Notes: a model not told the origin generated them from the letters alone. Positions 8,952-18,544 are shown, counted from the first letter of the stretch. The stretch: DNA of 64,000 nucleotides from an uncultured bacterium (GCA_905214875.1 CAJMNR010000016.1:1-64000); one strand, 5' to 3'. Translations and numbers: made by a program.

Positions 8952-9638
8952 TCATAAGATATGATTTGAATTACGATATCTGGTCATGATTTCTCCGAAG
9001 ATATCTCCTGTTGACGGCGGAGTAAATGTAATTGCATTCGCTCCAGCTTCAATTGTCTTTAAAATAGAGGCATCTGTCGGCCCACCAGTCGCAATAATCG
9101 GAATATCTGGGTGTTTCGATCTAATATGTCGTACAATCTCTGCTGTATTTGCACCACCAGAAACATTTATAATAGATGCTCCTGCTGCTAGACGTCCTTC
9201 GATATCGGAGTCTTTTGATACCACCGTAATTACAATAGGAATCTCAATCTTTTGCTTAAGATATGAGATCGTTTCATTCGGCGTCGGTGCATTCACAACA
9301 ACTCCCATTGCTCCTTGGAATTCAGCGTCTTCTGCGATATTACAAACACGCTTTCCTGTTGTTGTTCCTCCGCCAACACCACAAAAAACCGGAACATCCG
9401 AACAATTAATAATTGAATGGGTTATAATCGGCTGTGGCGTAAATGGATATACCGCAATTACCGCATTAGCATTACAATTACGGATCACTGCAACGTCTGT
9501 TGTAAACATCAAAGATTTAATGAGTTTTCCAAAAATGCGTATTCCACTTACCTGATCGATTACTTGCGGCACACGGATCATATGTCTGCGAAGATTTCCT
9601 TCGATCTCTGGCACAAACTTTTCTCCCACTTCGTTCAC
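8952..9638 (-). CDS. TIM-barrel protein of unknown substrate
   Basis: This is a 228-residue protein with the repeating strand-loop pattern of a beta/alpha barrel. FCGVGGGTTTGKR (about 85-97), VVNAPTPNE, ITVVSKDSD, IINVSGGANTAE and IIATGGPTDASILKTIEAGANAI resemble the phosphate-binding end of ThiE/HisF/PRAI-like barrels. The GATGG-like IATGGP and the last GANAITFTPPS loops suggest a phosphorylated ligand. The frame opens right after a TGA, with GTG at 9638 as the first start. A promoter with a 17-base spacer lies just upstream. No enzyme activity can be assigned. Confidence 0.82.
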   Translation of the reverse strand: MNEVGEKFVPEIEGNLRRHMIRVPQVIDQVSGIRIFGKLIKSLMFTTDVAVIRNCNANAVIAVYPFTPQPIITHSIINCSDVPVFCGVGGGTTTGKRVCNIAEDAEFQGAMGVVVNAPTPNETISYLKQKIEIPIVITVVSKDSDIEGRLAAGASIINVSGGANTAEIVRHIRSKHPDIPIIATGGPTDASILKTIEAGANAITFTPPSTGDIFGEIMTRYRNSNHIL

Positions 9639-9687
9639 TCACTTTCTACTTCTTCTTTCAAGTACGTTCAACACTTACTCATTTCTC

Positions 9688-9716
9688 ATTATATCCAAAA
9701 ACACAATTTAAAACAA
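9688..9716 (-). promoter_or_regulatory. Promoter of the TIM-barrel gene
   Basis: On the minus strand -35 TTGTTT (9716-9711) and -10 TATAAT (9693-9688) are separated by 17 bases. The start codon is about 50 bases downstream. Confidence 0.65.
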
Positions 9717-9729
9717 TAATTATGTTATC

Positions 9730-11442
9730 TCATACTGTTTTTCTTGCACTTTCGAATGCACTAAAGGCATCCAAGATTCCATATCCCCATTCTCTATTTG
9801 GGTATTCGATGGATCTTCGCGATGCCCCAGCAATTAATAATGCCTTGATTTCGCTTGTATTCATGGATGGGCGCTTCTTTTCAACAATTCCCCATTGTAG
9901 AATTAGCGCAGCAACTCCGGCCGTATTGGCTGCTGCCACACTAGATCCTGACTTCTCACCAAAAGCATTTCTTGAAACTGGACCAAATACATTAACTCCC
10001 GGTGCTGCAATATCCGGCTTAACCTGATTTAATAATGTATAGCCTCTGCTGGAAGCAATATAAATACTGTTTTCCTTATGGTTATAAGTAGATGTGACAA
10101 TTACTCTTGACGTCGTCCCTGTCTCGACTAATGTTACATAAGGATCTGGAACAAGGAAATACGTCTCCGGATCCACGTAATTTGAAATCGGTAGCCACAT
10201 ATTAAACTGCGTTCCAACAGTACTCTCATTGTAAACACGTATTCTCCAAATCCCGGGTGACATATCTTGAAACTGCATAAAAATTAACTCATTTCCAGTC
10301 GCAGTATCCGTTATGGCATATGTAATATGTATCGTTGTCGGCTCAAGCACAAAAGTAAGTTCTGCATCAAGTCCCTGCTTTGCCGGAATCTTTTCTTGAA
10401 TCTCTCCACTTGGCGAAATGATTGCCACAGAAAACAACGTGGGTGCGACTGACCACAACTCAATGGTCAAACCTTTTTGCTTATCACTTACTTTCAGTTC
10501 CACATCCTCAAAATTCCCCTGCGTAACACTTCCACTATAATGATGTGCAGCATTGCCTTCATTACCAGCTGCAGCACAAATACATATTCCCAACTGGTTG
10601 CTAATGGAATTAAGGTAATCTGACATATTAGACTGACCCTCATGATCACCCGAACTCGTACCGAGTCCTAAACAGATTGAAATGGGCTTATTCAGCTCCT
10701 GAGCCTTTTTCCTTAAATATTCGATTCCTAACATTATGTCATTCTCCTGATAAGCGATTGGTCCATCTGGAACCTGATAAAAGTCACGTAAGTATTGTTT
10801 TGCAGGCTTTAACTTTACTACGATGAGCTCAGCCTGTGGTGCAATACCTGCAAAATCATTTTCTTCATCTATATTTCCAGCCATCAAGGCTGACAAATAA
10901 GTCCCATGGCCATTCTCATCCGTAGTTGGAACGATTTCTCCTGGATTTTGACTTGCTAACGCTCTATTAAGATCTGCCTTTACATACTCCGTTCCATAGT
11001 CATAACCGTTTGGCCCGGGTCCTGTTTGTACCGTCTGGTCCCATATACTCGCAATCCTAGAAGTATTATCTGCATTAATAAATAATGGATTCGTATAATC
11101 AATTCCTGTATCGACAATCCCGATTAGTGTTCCACCTCCATACAAATCTAAATAAGGAAGTCTCCTTAACTTATATACCCCCATATCTTCCAACGTAGAG
11201 GTATCCATTAATCCATATAACTTTGGCAGATTACGATAGGAATTGGTGATTATCTTTGTTGACATCGTTTCCGTAATCGGAATATACACCATTTGAAACT
11301 TTCCTTCAATTTGCTGTTCACACACAAGATTTGCGTTATTATTTAGGTTCTTTATATCCGAATAGTCATCTAATATATAATCCGCAACTTGTTCTGAATA
11401 AATTGCCTCCCTGCATCTACTTGCATCATTGTCATTTAGCAT
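9730..11442 (-). CDS. Csp-like S8 family subtilase
   Basis: This is a subtilisin-family serine protease of about 570 residues. The triad is intact, counting from the GTG at 11448: D113 in IVDTGIDYTNP, H181 in ENGHGTYLSAL, and S503 in GSSVAAAN. A beta-rich insert of about 200 residues lies between His and Ser, as in clostridial CspA/B/C germination proteases. No signal peptide is seen, also as in Csp proteins. The ATG at 11442 is preferred over GTG because GGA lies about nine bases upstream. A Csp-type role in spore-cortex hydrolase activation is inferred; many such paralogues in this group have no assigned role. Confidence 0.85.
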   Translation of the reverse strand: MLNDNDASRCREAIYSEQVADYILDDYSDIKNLNNNANLVCEQQIEGKFQMVYIPITETMSTKIITNSYRNLPKLYGLMDTSTLEDMGVYKLRRLPYLDLYGGGTLIGIVDTGIDYTNPLFINADNTSRIASIWDQTVQTGPGPNGYDYGTEYVKADLNRALASQNPGEIVPTTDENGHGTYLSALMAGNIDEENDFAGIAPQAELIVVKLKPAKQYLRDFYQVPDGPIAYQENDIMLGIEYLRKKAQELNKPISICLGLGTSSGDHEGQSNMSDYLNSISNQLGICICAAAGNEGNAAHHYSGSVTQGNFEDVELKVSDKQKGLTIELWSVAPTLFSVAIISPSGEIQEKIPAKQGLDAELTFVLEPTTIHITYAITDTATGNELIFMQFQDMSPGIWRIRVYNESTVGTQFNMWLPISNYVDPETYFLVPDPYVTLVETGTTSRVIVTSTYNHKENSIYIASSRGYTLLNQVKPDIAAPGVNVFGPVSRNAFGEKSGSSVAAANTAGVAALILQWGIVEKKRPSMNTSEIKALLIAGASRRSIEYPNREWGYGILDAFSAFESARKTV

Positions 11443-11504
11443 GTTCACACATCCGATACGCCTACATAATTATCATATTATATGCGACAGTACTAAATTC
11501 CATG

Positions 11505-11551
11505 AAAAAAGGTCCCCAAAGACTTCTTAATAACAGAAGCCCTTGGGGACC
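11505..11551 (-). terminator. Terminator of clpX
   Basis: On the minus strand GGTCCCCAAG pairs with CTTTGGGGACC and is followed by six T. The stem is extended inside by a second short pair (GCTTCT/AGAAGT). Confidence 0.85.
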
Positions 11552-11569
11552 CTAATTGTCTCTATTCGA

Positions 11570-12988
11570 TTATACTGTTGGATTTTCTCTGTCTGATTTA
11601 TCTTCTAAGAGTGTTGTCTTTTTCTCACAGCCTCTCATTTCAATCAACGGAGCGCCTTTATTCTCAATATAATCTCTTGTAATTACCACTCTACCGATAT
11701 TATCATCTTTTGGAATCTCATACATAATATCGAGCATGAATTTTTCAATGATAGCACGTAATGCTCTAGCGCCAGTTTTCTTCTCCATTGCTTCTTCAGC
11801 AATTGCTTCAAGCGCATCATCATTGAACTCTAAATCAACTTCATCAAGTGCTAATAATTTTTGATATTGTTTTAAGATTGCATTCTTTGGCTCTTTTAAA
11901 ATCTTAATTAACATTTCTTTCGTTAAGCCTTGTAACGTAAATAGAATTGGAAGTCTTCCTAAGAATTCAGGGATCATACCAAACTCACGTAAATCATCAA
12001 TCGTAACTTTTGATAATAAATCTGGGTCATTATCATATTGATCTTTTAAGTTTGCCTGGAATCCAATGGATGTCTTCTTATTCAGACGGTTCTTAATTAC
12101 TTTATCAAGTTCTGGGAATGCACCACCACAGATAAATAATATATTACGTGTATTCATCGTAGTTAAAGGAACCATGGCATTCTTGCTTGTTGCTCCTACT
12201 GGTACTTCTACATCGCTTCCTTCTAGTAATTTTAAAAGTCCCTGTTGTACACTTTCACCGCTTACGTCGCGGTTTGTCGTACTCTTTTTCTTTGCAATCT
12301 TATCGATTTCATCAATAAAGATGATGCCTCGCTCAGCCTTCTCTACATCATTATCTGCTGCCGCTAATAACTTACTTAAAACGCTTTCTACATCGTCACC
12401 AATATAGCCTGCTTCTGTAAGGGAAGTAGCATCTGTAATTGCAAGTGGCACTTGAAGTAATCTCGCTAATGTCTTAACCAGATAAGTCTTTCCGCTTCCT
12501 GTTGGCCCAATCATTAACATGTTGGATTTTTCAATCTCAATGTCATCCATCGTATTGGTTGCAACACGTTTATAGTGATTGTATACTGCAACTGAAATTA
12601 CTTTCTTTGCATATTCCTGACCAATTACAAAGTCATCTAATTCACCTTTGATAATATGTGGTGCAGGAATATTCTTTATATCAAGCTTAGGTTCTGCCTT
12701 TTTTGTTTCGTCTTTCTTCTTTTTTAACTTTTGGCTCTTTGGCACTTCGTTTTTAATTGAAGAGAACTGCATCATGGAAGGATCAAACTTCATAATATCC
12801 ATGTAAGGCATATTACCATTATTCATAGTATCAAATGTCTTTTGCATACAATCGTTACAGATGCAAATGTTATTTGGTATATGAATCATCTTTCCGGCTT
12901 TGCTCTCTGGTCTTCGACAAATATAGCAAATGTCTTCATAGCCATCGTCTTTATTGTCAGAATCTTTTAAGTCTTTATCATCTACCAT
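11570..12988 (-). CDS. clpX: ClpX-type AAA+ unfoldase
   Basis: This is a 472-residue ClpX-family unfoldase. The N-terminal zinc-binding domain has C21xxC24 and C44xxC47. The AAA+ core has Walker A GPTGSGKT (161-168), Walker B IIFIDEIDKIA, the pore loop GYIGDD, and the ClpP-docking IGF in TSIGFQA. It should unfold tagged substrates for ClpP. It is about 50 residues longer than the usual ClpX because of a linker rich in lysine (about 60-105), which reads KLKKKKDETKKAEPK. No clpP or tig is adjacent, so this may be a second, lineage-specific ClpX rather than the tig-clpP-clpX copy. Confidence 0.9.
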   Translation of the reverse strand: MVDDKDLKDSDNKDDGYEDICYICRRPESKAGKMIHIPNNICICNDCMQKTFDTMNNGNMPYMDIMKFDPSMMQFSSIKNEVPKSQKLKKKKDETKKAEPKLDIKNIPAPHIIKGELDDFVIGQEYAKKVISVAVYNHYKRVATNTMDDIEIEKSNMLMIGPTGSGKTYLVKTLARLLQVPLAITDATSLTEAGYIGDDVESVLSKLLAAADNDVEKAERGIIFIDEIDKIAKKKSTTNRDVSGESVQQGLLKLLEGSDVEVPVGATSKNAMVPLTTMNTRNILFICGGAFPELDKVIKNRLNKKTSIGFQANLKDQYDNDPDLLSKVTIDDLREFGMIPEFLGRLPILFTLQGLTKEMLIKILKEPKNAILKQYQKLLALDEVDLEFNDDALEAIAEEAMEKKTGARALRAIIEKFMLDIMYEIPKDDNIGRVVITRDYIENKGAPLIEMRGCEKKTTLLEDKSDRENPTV

Positions 12989-13095
12989 GCCTCTACTCCT
13001 TATTTAACTTACCTCTAATTTGTTCTTATTTTTATCATAAACACTTTTATCCATTATATCCTAACAAGAACTGTTACACAAGTTAAATTACGGAT

Positions 13096-14781
13096 TTAGT
13101 TAATGCTAAAAGGGAAACCATTGCTTCCATCTTGTCCGCCATAGTAGTAATAATAATTTCCACCATCGGAACCATTTCCATTAGAAGAACCATTGCTTTG
13201 TGACTGTTCGCTTGACTGATTATTAGTCGTTGTACCTTTTTGAAGTGTTACTTTGATTTTCATCTCTTTATAACTTCCATCAGACTGTCTTTGAACTGTT
13301 AATGTTACTTCAGTACCGTATTTATATCCATTTACACGTTCTTTTAATGCGCTGATGCTTGTAACTTGAATTCCATTTACTGCAGTGATGATATCTTTTT
13401 CTTTGATACCGCCTTTATCTGCTGCTCCGCCACTTTCAACGCTTGCAACACGAACACCTAATGGAACGTTATAATAAGCATGTGCTGTCTCATCAACGTC
13501 AGATCCTGTGATTCCTAAATATCCTTTTTCTTCCTCTTTCAATGTCTCTTTTGTCATTAAGTCATTGATGATTGGAATTGCTTTAGAAATTGGAATTGCA
13601 TAACATACACCTTCAACATCTGTAGAGGAGTACTTTGCAGAGTTAATACCGATTAATTTACCATTGATATCCAATAAAGCTCCGCCACTGTTTCCTGGGT
13701 TGATTGCTGCATCTGTCTGTAATAAAACTCGTGTCGTATTGTCAATTGTTACTGCACGATCAAGAGCACTTACATAACCAACTGTTACGGATTGTCCATA
13801 TCCTAATGCATTACCAATTGCAATTGCCATAGATCCTACTTTTAAATTATCAGAGCTTCCAATTGTAGCAAGTTTGATTGCTTTCTTTGTAGAATCTTTA
13901 ATCTTAGATAATGAAATCTTTAAGATTGCTAAATCATTTGTGCTGTCATATGCCTTAAGCGTTGCATCTACAGATTCTTCATCTGCGAACACGACAGATA
14001 CACTTTCTGCACCAGATACTACATGGTAGTTCGTTACAATATAAAGGTTACTCTTATCTTCTTTAATGATGATACCTGAACCACTTGCTACACCTTGTGT
14101 TGTTTGTCCATATTGTGTTGTGTTTACATTACAGTTAATCATTACGATTGATGGTAATGCGCTTTCAACAACTTTTGATACACCATTATCTTTTGCTTCT
14201 GTTACAGTATCAGTAGAACCGATTTCAACATTGCTGCTGTATTCACCTTGATCCTCTTCGCCTTTTGCCTCTGAATTATTTTCTGCCTTAGAACCTTCTT
14301 CTGTTTTTGTGCTTCCAATACGTTCTACAGCACGAAGCGTTGCAAATGCGCCAACTCCAACTACTAAGCCAAGTGCTACAACTCCACATAATTTAAGCAC
14401 TTTATTTGCCTTTTTATTTTTCTTTGGCTTTTTAGGCTCTTGTGAGGAATCCATGCCATTTCCATTATAATTTCCATCAAAGTTTCCTTGGTAAGGGTTA
14501 TTATATTGATTAAAATTATTGCCCTGATTGTAAGCATTGTCTTGGTAGTAATTATTTTCTTGACTGTAATTATTGCCTTGGGATTGGAAATCTGGTCCAT
14601 AACTTTGTTCGTTGTAAAATCCATAGTTTGGCTGTTGGTAATCAAATCCGCCACTTTGTCCAAATGGTTGTGTCCCTTGATTCATTGAATCGAACTCTGT
14701 ATTTCCAGCATTGTTCATATTTTCTGTATGGTCTGTATTTTCATTCATACCTTGATCCATTTGATTATTATCCTTATCCAT
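13096..14781 (-). CDS. Membrane-anchored HtrA/DegP serine protease with PDZ domain
   Basis: This 561-residue protein has an Asn/Gln/Tyr-rich cytoplasmic region (1-110), a basic stretch, a single membrane segment (about 128-150), an acidic linker, a trypsin-like domain and a PDZ domain (about 425-510). Catalytic residues are H253 (NYHVVSG), D283 (DSTNDLAILK) and S365 (GNSGGALL). The C-terminus is Ser/Gly/Asn/Tyr-rich. HtrA proteins degrade or refold misfolded secreted proteins outside the membrane. The long N-terminal tail is unusual against a typical 400-residue HtrA. It faces the LCP gene across a divergent promoter region. Confidence 0.92.
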   Translation of the reverse strand: MDKDNNQMDQGMNENTDHTENMNNAGNTEFDSMNQGTQPFGQSGGFDYQQPNYGFYNEQSYGPDFQSQGNNYSQENNYYQDNAYNQGNNFNQYNNPYQGNFDGNYNGNGMDSSQEPKKPKKNKKANKVLKLCGVVALGLVVGVGAFATLRAVERIGSTKTEEGSKAENNSEAKGEEDQGEYSSNVEIGSTDTVTEAKDNGVSKVVESALPSIVMINCNVNTTQYGQTTQGVASGSGIIIKEDKSNLYIVTNYHVVSGAESVSVVFADEESVDATLKAYDSTNDLAILKISLSKIKDSTKKAIKLATIGSSDNLKVGSMAIAIGNALGYGQSVTVGYVSALDRAVTIDNTTRVLLQTDAAINPGNSGGALLDINGKLIGINSAKYSSTDVEGVCYAIPISKAIPIINDLMTKETLKEEEKGYLGITGSDVDETAHAYYNVPLGVRVASVESGGAADKGGIKEKDIITAVNGIQVTSISALKERVNGYKYGTEVTLTVQRQSDGSYKEMKIKVTLQKGTTTNNQSSEQSQSNGSSNGNGSDGGNYYYYYGGQDGSNGFPFSIN

Positions 14782-14918
14782 TCTTCACACTTCTTTCTCA
14801 ATTTATTTTATCTACGATTAATTTTTATTGTATCATTTTTTATAATAATAGCAACGAAATGTGACTATTAAATGAAGTTTATATTAATTTCCTACATTGT
14901 TTCTTAAGAGTTTTTTCC

Positions 14919-14947
14919 TTGAACCTACTAGCAAACTAATGTATTAT
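14919..14947 (+). promoter_or_regulatory. Promoter of the LCP gene
   Basis: -35 TTGAAC (14919-14924) and -10 TATTAT (14942-14947) are spaced by 17 bases. The ATG at 15009 follows about 60 bases later. Confidence 0.6.
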
Positions 14948-15008
14948 AATAAAAAAGTTATGTCAATATAATTAATATGACGTATACCTAAACGAAAGGA
15001 CGGAGAAT

Positions 15009-16016
15009 ATGGCGAAAAAAGCTAAAAAGAAAAAAGTTCGCAAAGGGCCGATCATACTGTTAGTAGTACTTGTCTTGTTACTTGCAATCGCAATTGGAGT
15101 ACTATATTTTGTTAACAGGCTTAACACAGTAAAACTGGATATGGACAATGTCAAGGTAAATGATTTTACCGATAAAAACATAAATAACTATGAAAACATT
15201 GCCATTTTTGGCGTTGACTCAAGACAAAGCGATTTAACAAGTGCAACTCGAAGCGATACCATTATTATATGCAGTATTAACAAAAAAACTAAAGAAGTTA
15301 AACTTGCTTCTATTTATCGTGATACCCTTGCAAAAATTGGAGATAACTATCAAAAAATCAATGCAGCGTATGCAAAGGGAAGCTACGAACTTGCATTATC
15401 AACTCTTAACGAACATTTTGATTTAAATATCAAAAATTTTGTAACTGTTAACTTCAGTGCAGTAGCAAATATTGTAAATAAAGTAAATGGTGTAGACATC
15501 GAAATCGAATCCGATGAGATTGACGCACTGAACAAAAACATTAAGGATTGCAACAAGCTATTAAAGACAGATTCCGCTACTATTTCTAAAGCAGGCACTT
15601 ACACACTTGATGGCACACAGGCATTAGCTTATGCCCGTATTCGTAAGACTGCTGGAAATGACTTTAGAAGAACGGAACGTCAGCGTACCGTAATCAAAGC
15701 AATCTTAGCAAAAGCTAAGAATTCTTCTATCACTTCCTTAATCGGAGTGGTAAATGATATGCTTCCACAAATTGCAACAAGCTATAACACTGCAGGCTTA
15801 CTCAGTCTTGCAAAAGATATGTCAAGTTACAAGATTGCAGACCAAACTGGTTTCCCATCAAACTACCGCAATGCTTATGTAAACAAAGCTGCCGTATTAA
15901 TACCTGACACATTATCTTCCAATGTTACGGAACTTCACAGCTTCCTATTTGGAACAGAAAATTACCAACCATCTGAGACGGTAACTTCCTTAAGTAAAAA
16001 ATTAAGTCAATTCTAA
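15009..16016 (+). CDS. LytR-CpsA-Psr (LCP) family protein
   Basis: This 335-residue protein has a very basic N-terminus (MAKKAKKKKVRK), one membrane helix (about 15-36) and an extracellular LCP domain. The motifs IAIFGVDSRQ, RSDTIIICSI, ASIYRDTLAKI and ALAYARIRKT-DFRRTERQR carry the conserved Asp and Arg residues that bind pyrophosphate-lipid substrates. LCP enzymes transfer lipid-linked glycopolymers such as teichoic acid to peptidoglycan. The family's old name of transcription attenuator is misleading. It is a single-gene unit ending in a strong hairpin shared with the convergent helicase. Confidence 0.92.
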   Translation: MAKKAKKKKVRKGPIILLVVLVLLLAIAIGVLYFVNRLNTVKLDMDNVKVNDFTDKNINNYENIAIFGVDSRQSDLTSATRSDTIIICSINKKTKEVKLASIYRDTLAKIGDNYQKINAAYAKGSYELALSTLNEHFDLNIKNFVTVNFSAVANIVNKVNGVDIEIESDEIDALNKNIKDCNKLLKTDSATISKAGTYTLDGTQALAYARIRKTAGNDFRRTERQRTVIKAILAKAKNSSITSLIGVVNDMLPQIATSYNTAGLLSLAKDMSSYKIADQTGFPSNYRNAYVNKAAVLIPDTLSSNVTELHSFLFGTENYQPSETVTSLSKKLSQF

Positions 16017-16026
16017 GTAAACAAAG

Positions 16027-16080
16027 AAAATAGAGACTGTCGCACATATATTCCTTTTATGTGCGACAGTCTCTATTTTT
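16027..16080. terminator. Bidirectional terminator, LCP gene / nuclease-helicase
   Basis: A near-perfect 20-bp stem: AAATAGAGACTGTCGCACAT at 16028-16047 is matched by its reverse complement ending at 16079, with A and T runs outside. The right arm is coding: the last codons and stop (16057-16059) of the helicase gene lie inside it. Confidence 0.88.
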
Positions 16081-18468
16081 CCAAAACTCTTCAATTACAT
16101 TTCCTACATTTTTACGATTTACAACGGTATAAGGAAACCACTCCCTTGGAAAAAGTTCCAGATACGAATCTGTCAGGAAACGCTTATCCAGAAGTACAAC
16201 GACTCCCTCATCCTCTTCTGTACGGATGACACGTCCTCCCGACTGCAGTACCTTGTTCATACCATTATAAAGATACGAATAGGCAAATCCCTGGCCCTTC
16301 ATCGTCTCATAGTATTGACGGAAGATTTCCTTTTCCGTACATACCATAGGAAGACCAGTCCCTACAATAATCGTACCAATCAGCCGGTCTGCCTTTAAAT
16401 CGATTCCCTCACTAAACATACCGCCCATAACACAAAATCCTATACAAGAAGATTTTGGTTCATGCACAAACTGGTTTAGGAACTCCTCTTTTTCCGTCTC
16501 CGTCATAGAAGTGCCCTGCATAACGATCTGATCTAAAAGCGAAGATTCTCCGGTAAGCTTCTTCTCTTCAAATACTTCAATAATCTGATTCATATACTGA
16601 TACGACGGAAAGAACACAAAGTAATTACCTACACGTTTCCCTACAACCTCTTCGATGTAACAGGCAACCTTCTCATACTCACTTCTTGTACGGGACGTAT
16701 ATTTGGTCGATACATCACTTCCAATGAGAAGTAGCCTCTTTTCCGGTTGAAATGTGGAATGTGCATAAATGGCATAATCCTCTTCCCTGCCAGCCAGCTG
16801 CTCCTTATAATAACTAATTGGAAGCAACGTTGCAGAAAAAAAGATTGCACTACGCCCCTTTTCAAGGCAGCGATTCAGGTTGGTCGACGGGTCCATACAC
16901 TGTAAACGGATTAAGAATTCCCGCTGTTCATTAAAATCTGTGTATATAAGATATTTTTCATCATATAACTCGGACATGGATAGAAACTGTTGGATTTCAA
17001 AATAAAAATTGAGCATAGTTTCACGTTCATCAAATACTTGGTGTTCACGTAAGAATTCATAATACTCGCTGCTAAGTCGCATCAGATGTAACACAAAGGT
17101 ATCGATATCTTTACGAATCACATATTCCTCAGACTCTCTTTTAAATGCCAACAAATCTCGATTGCATGTTTCCAAGTAACCCGTTAGTTTCTTACTTCTT
17201 GTTCCAACAATGCGTTTCACAGCTAAAAAATCTTCCTTCTTCAAAGTCGCGCTATACATTTCTCTTGCACGGTCCACAAGATTATGCGCCTCGTCGATTA
17301 AGAACGCAAATTCTTGCTTCTTCTCATTTTGGAAAAATCTCTTTAAGGACGCCGAAGGATCAAACACATAATTATAGTCACAGACAATGACATCTACCCA
17401 CAAGCTTACGTCTAACGTCATTTCAAATGGGCAGACACAATAGTCTTTGGCATACTCCTCGATTACCTCCCGCGTAATATTTTGTTCATGGGTAATCAAA
17501 TCAAAGACGGCATCATTGACCCGGTCAAAGTGTCCGCATGCCCGCTCACAACTTTCCGGATTGCAATTCACACTGTCTAGACAGCAGATTTTTTCCTTGG
17601 CCGTCAGCGCAACGACTTTAAGCTTTGCATCCGCCTGCTTCAAAATTGAAAACGTATCAAGGGCAACCGTCCTTGTTATGGTCTTCGCCGTTAAATAGAA
17701 AATCTTAGATACCAAGCCTTCTCCCATTGCCTTTACTGTTGGAAATACCGTAGAAATAGTCTTACCAACACCTGTAGGAGCTTCAATGTATAGACGCTTG
17801 TTTCGTAAGATGGACTGATATACTCCTGTTACAAGTCGTTTCTGGCCCTCTCGATAAGTAAAAGGAAACTCTAACTGTTTTAATGACTCATTTCTCTCTT
17901 TCTGCCATTCGATCTGAAAGTTCGCCCACTTTGCATATTCATTGATTAGATATTCAAACCAAGCGTTCAGCTCAGTCGTTTCATATACCTCTTCAAAATA
18001 CTTCATCACTTCTGATTCTAGATTGGCATATGTCATCCTGACGCCCATTCGGCTTTCCCCTTTTAGAATGGCATACATATAGGCATAACACTTTGCCTGC
18101 GCCAAATGAACGGGAATCGGTTCCTCTAACTTGGTTACATCAAGATAGACACCCTTGATTTCATCAATAAAGACTCCCGGCGTCTTCTCATCTTCTTTCT
18201 TAAGTAAGATTCCATCGGCTCGTCCTTCCACTGTAATCGTAAAGGAATTCTTTTCATAAGTGACTGGAACATCAAGAGACAATGGATACTCTGCCGTATA
18301 GTCAGAACCCATACGTTTTTGAATCTTCCGATGTAGCTTGCTTCCCTTTTGCATAGCTTCCTTATCTGCCACATCAACGGAAGAACTATCGATATTACCT
18401 GAACGGAGGATAAACTCCACTAGGTTCCTTACGGAGATTTTAATCTTATGTTCTGTTTCCTGTCCCAT
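16057..18468 (-). CDS. PD-(D/E)XK nuclease fused to XPD/DinG-like Fe-S helicase
   Basis: This 803-residue protein starts at the ATG at 18468, five bases after an AGGAG site; an ATG ten codons earlier lacks one. Residues about 1-170 form a RecB/Cas4-like nuclease: KGSKLHRKIQ, GRADGIL, IDEIKG and HLAQAKCYAYMYA supply the H, D, E-x-K and Q motifs. The helicase has Walker A APTGVGKT, DEAH in LIDEAHN, four clustered cysteines (CCLDSVNC, CERACG, CVCPF) for an iron-sulphur cluster, and C-terminal GGRVIRTEED. It should unwind and cleave structured DNA in repair. It stands alone. Confidence 0.87.
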   Translation of the reverse strand: MGQETEHKIKISVRNLVEFILRSGNIDSSSVDVADKEAMQKGSKLHRKIQKRMGSDYTAEYPLSLDVPVTYEKNSFTITVEGRADGILLKKEDEKTPGVFIDEIKGVYLDVTKLEEPIPVHLAQAKCYAYMYAILKGESRMGVRMTYANLESEVMKYFEEVYETTELNAWFEYLINEYAKWANFQIEWQKERNESLKQLEFPFTYREGQKRLVTGVYQSILRNKRLYIEAPTGVGKTISTVFPTVKAMGEGLVSKIFYLTAKTITRTVALDTFSILKQADAKLKVVALTAKEKICCLDSVNCNPESCERACGHFDRVNDAVFDLITHEQNITREVIEEYAKDYCVCPFEMTLDVSLWVDVIVCDYNYVFDPSASLKRFFQNEKKQEFAFLIDEAHNLVDRAREMYSATLKKEDFLAVKRIVGTRSKKLTGYLETCNRDLLAFKRESEEYVIRKDIDTFVLHLMRLSSEYYEFLREHQVFDERETMLNFYFEIQQFLSMSELYDEKYLIYTDFNEQREFLIRLQCMDPSTNLNRCLEKGRSAIFFSATLLPISYYKEQLAGREEDYAIYAHSTFQPEKRLLLIGSDVSTKYTSRTRSEYEKVACYIEEVVGKRVGNYFVFFPSYQYMNQIIEVFEEKKLTGESSLLDQIVMQGTSMTETEKEEFLNQFVHEPKSSCIGFCVMGGMFSEGIDLKADRLIGTIIVGTGLPMVCTEKEIFRQYYETMKGQGFAYSYLYNGMNKVLQSGGRVIRTEEDEGVVVLLDKRFLTDSYLELFPREWFPYTVVNRKNVGNVIEEFWKNRDCRT

Positions 18469-18544
18469 AGTTGCTCCTTTTTTTGATTCGAAATACATTT
18501 AGCTAGAATATAGCTCTTTGGTTTTCTCATTCTTATCTTAAACA

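Noticed and set aside
11481..11494. GCGACAGT before the subtilase as another copy of the repeat motif
   Set aside because: Only eight bases match and the flanks differ; expected by chance.
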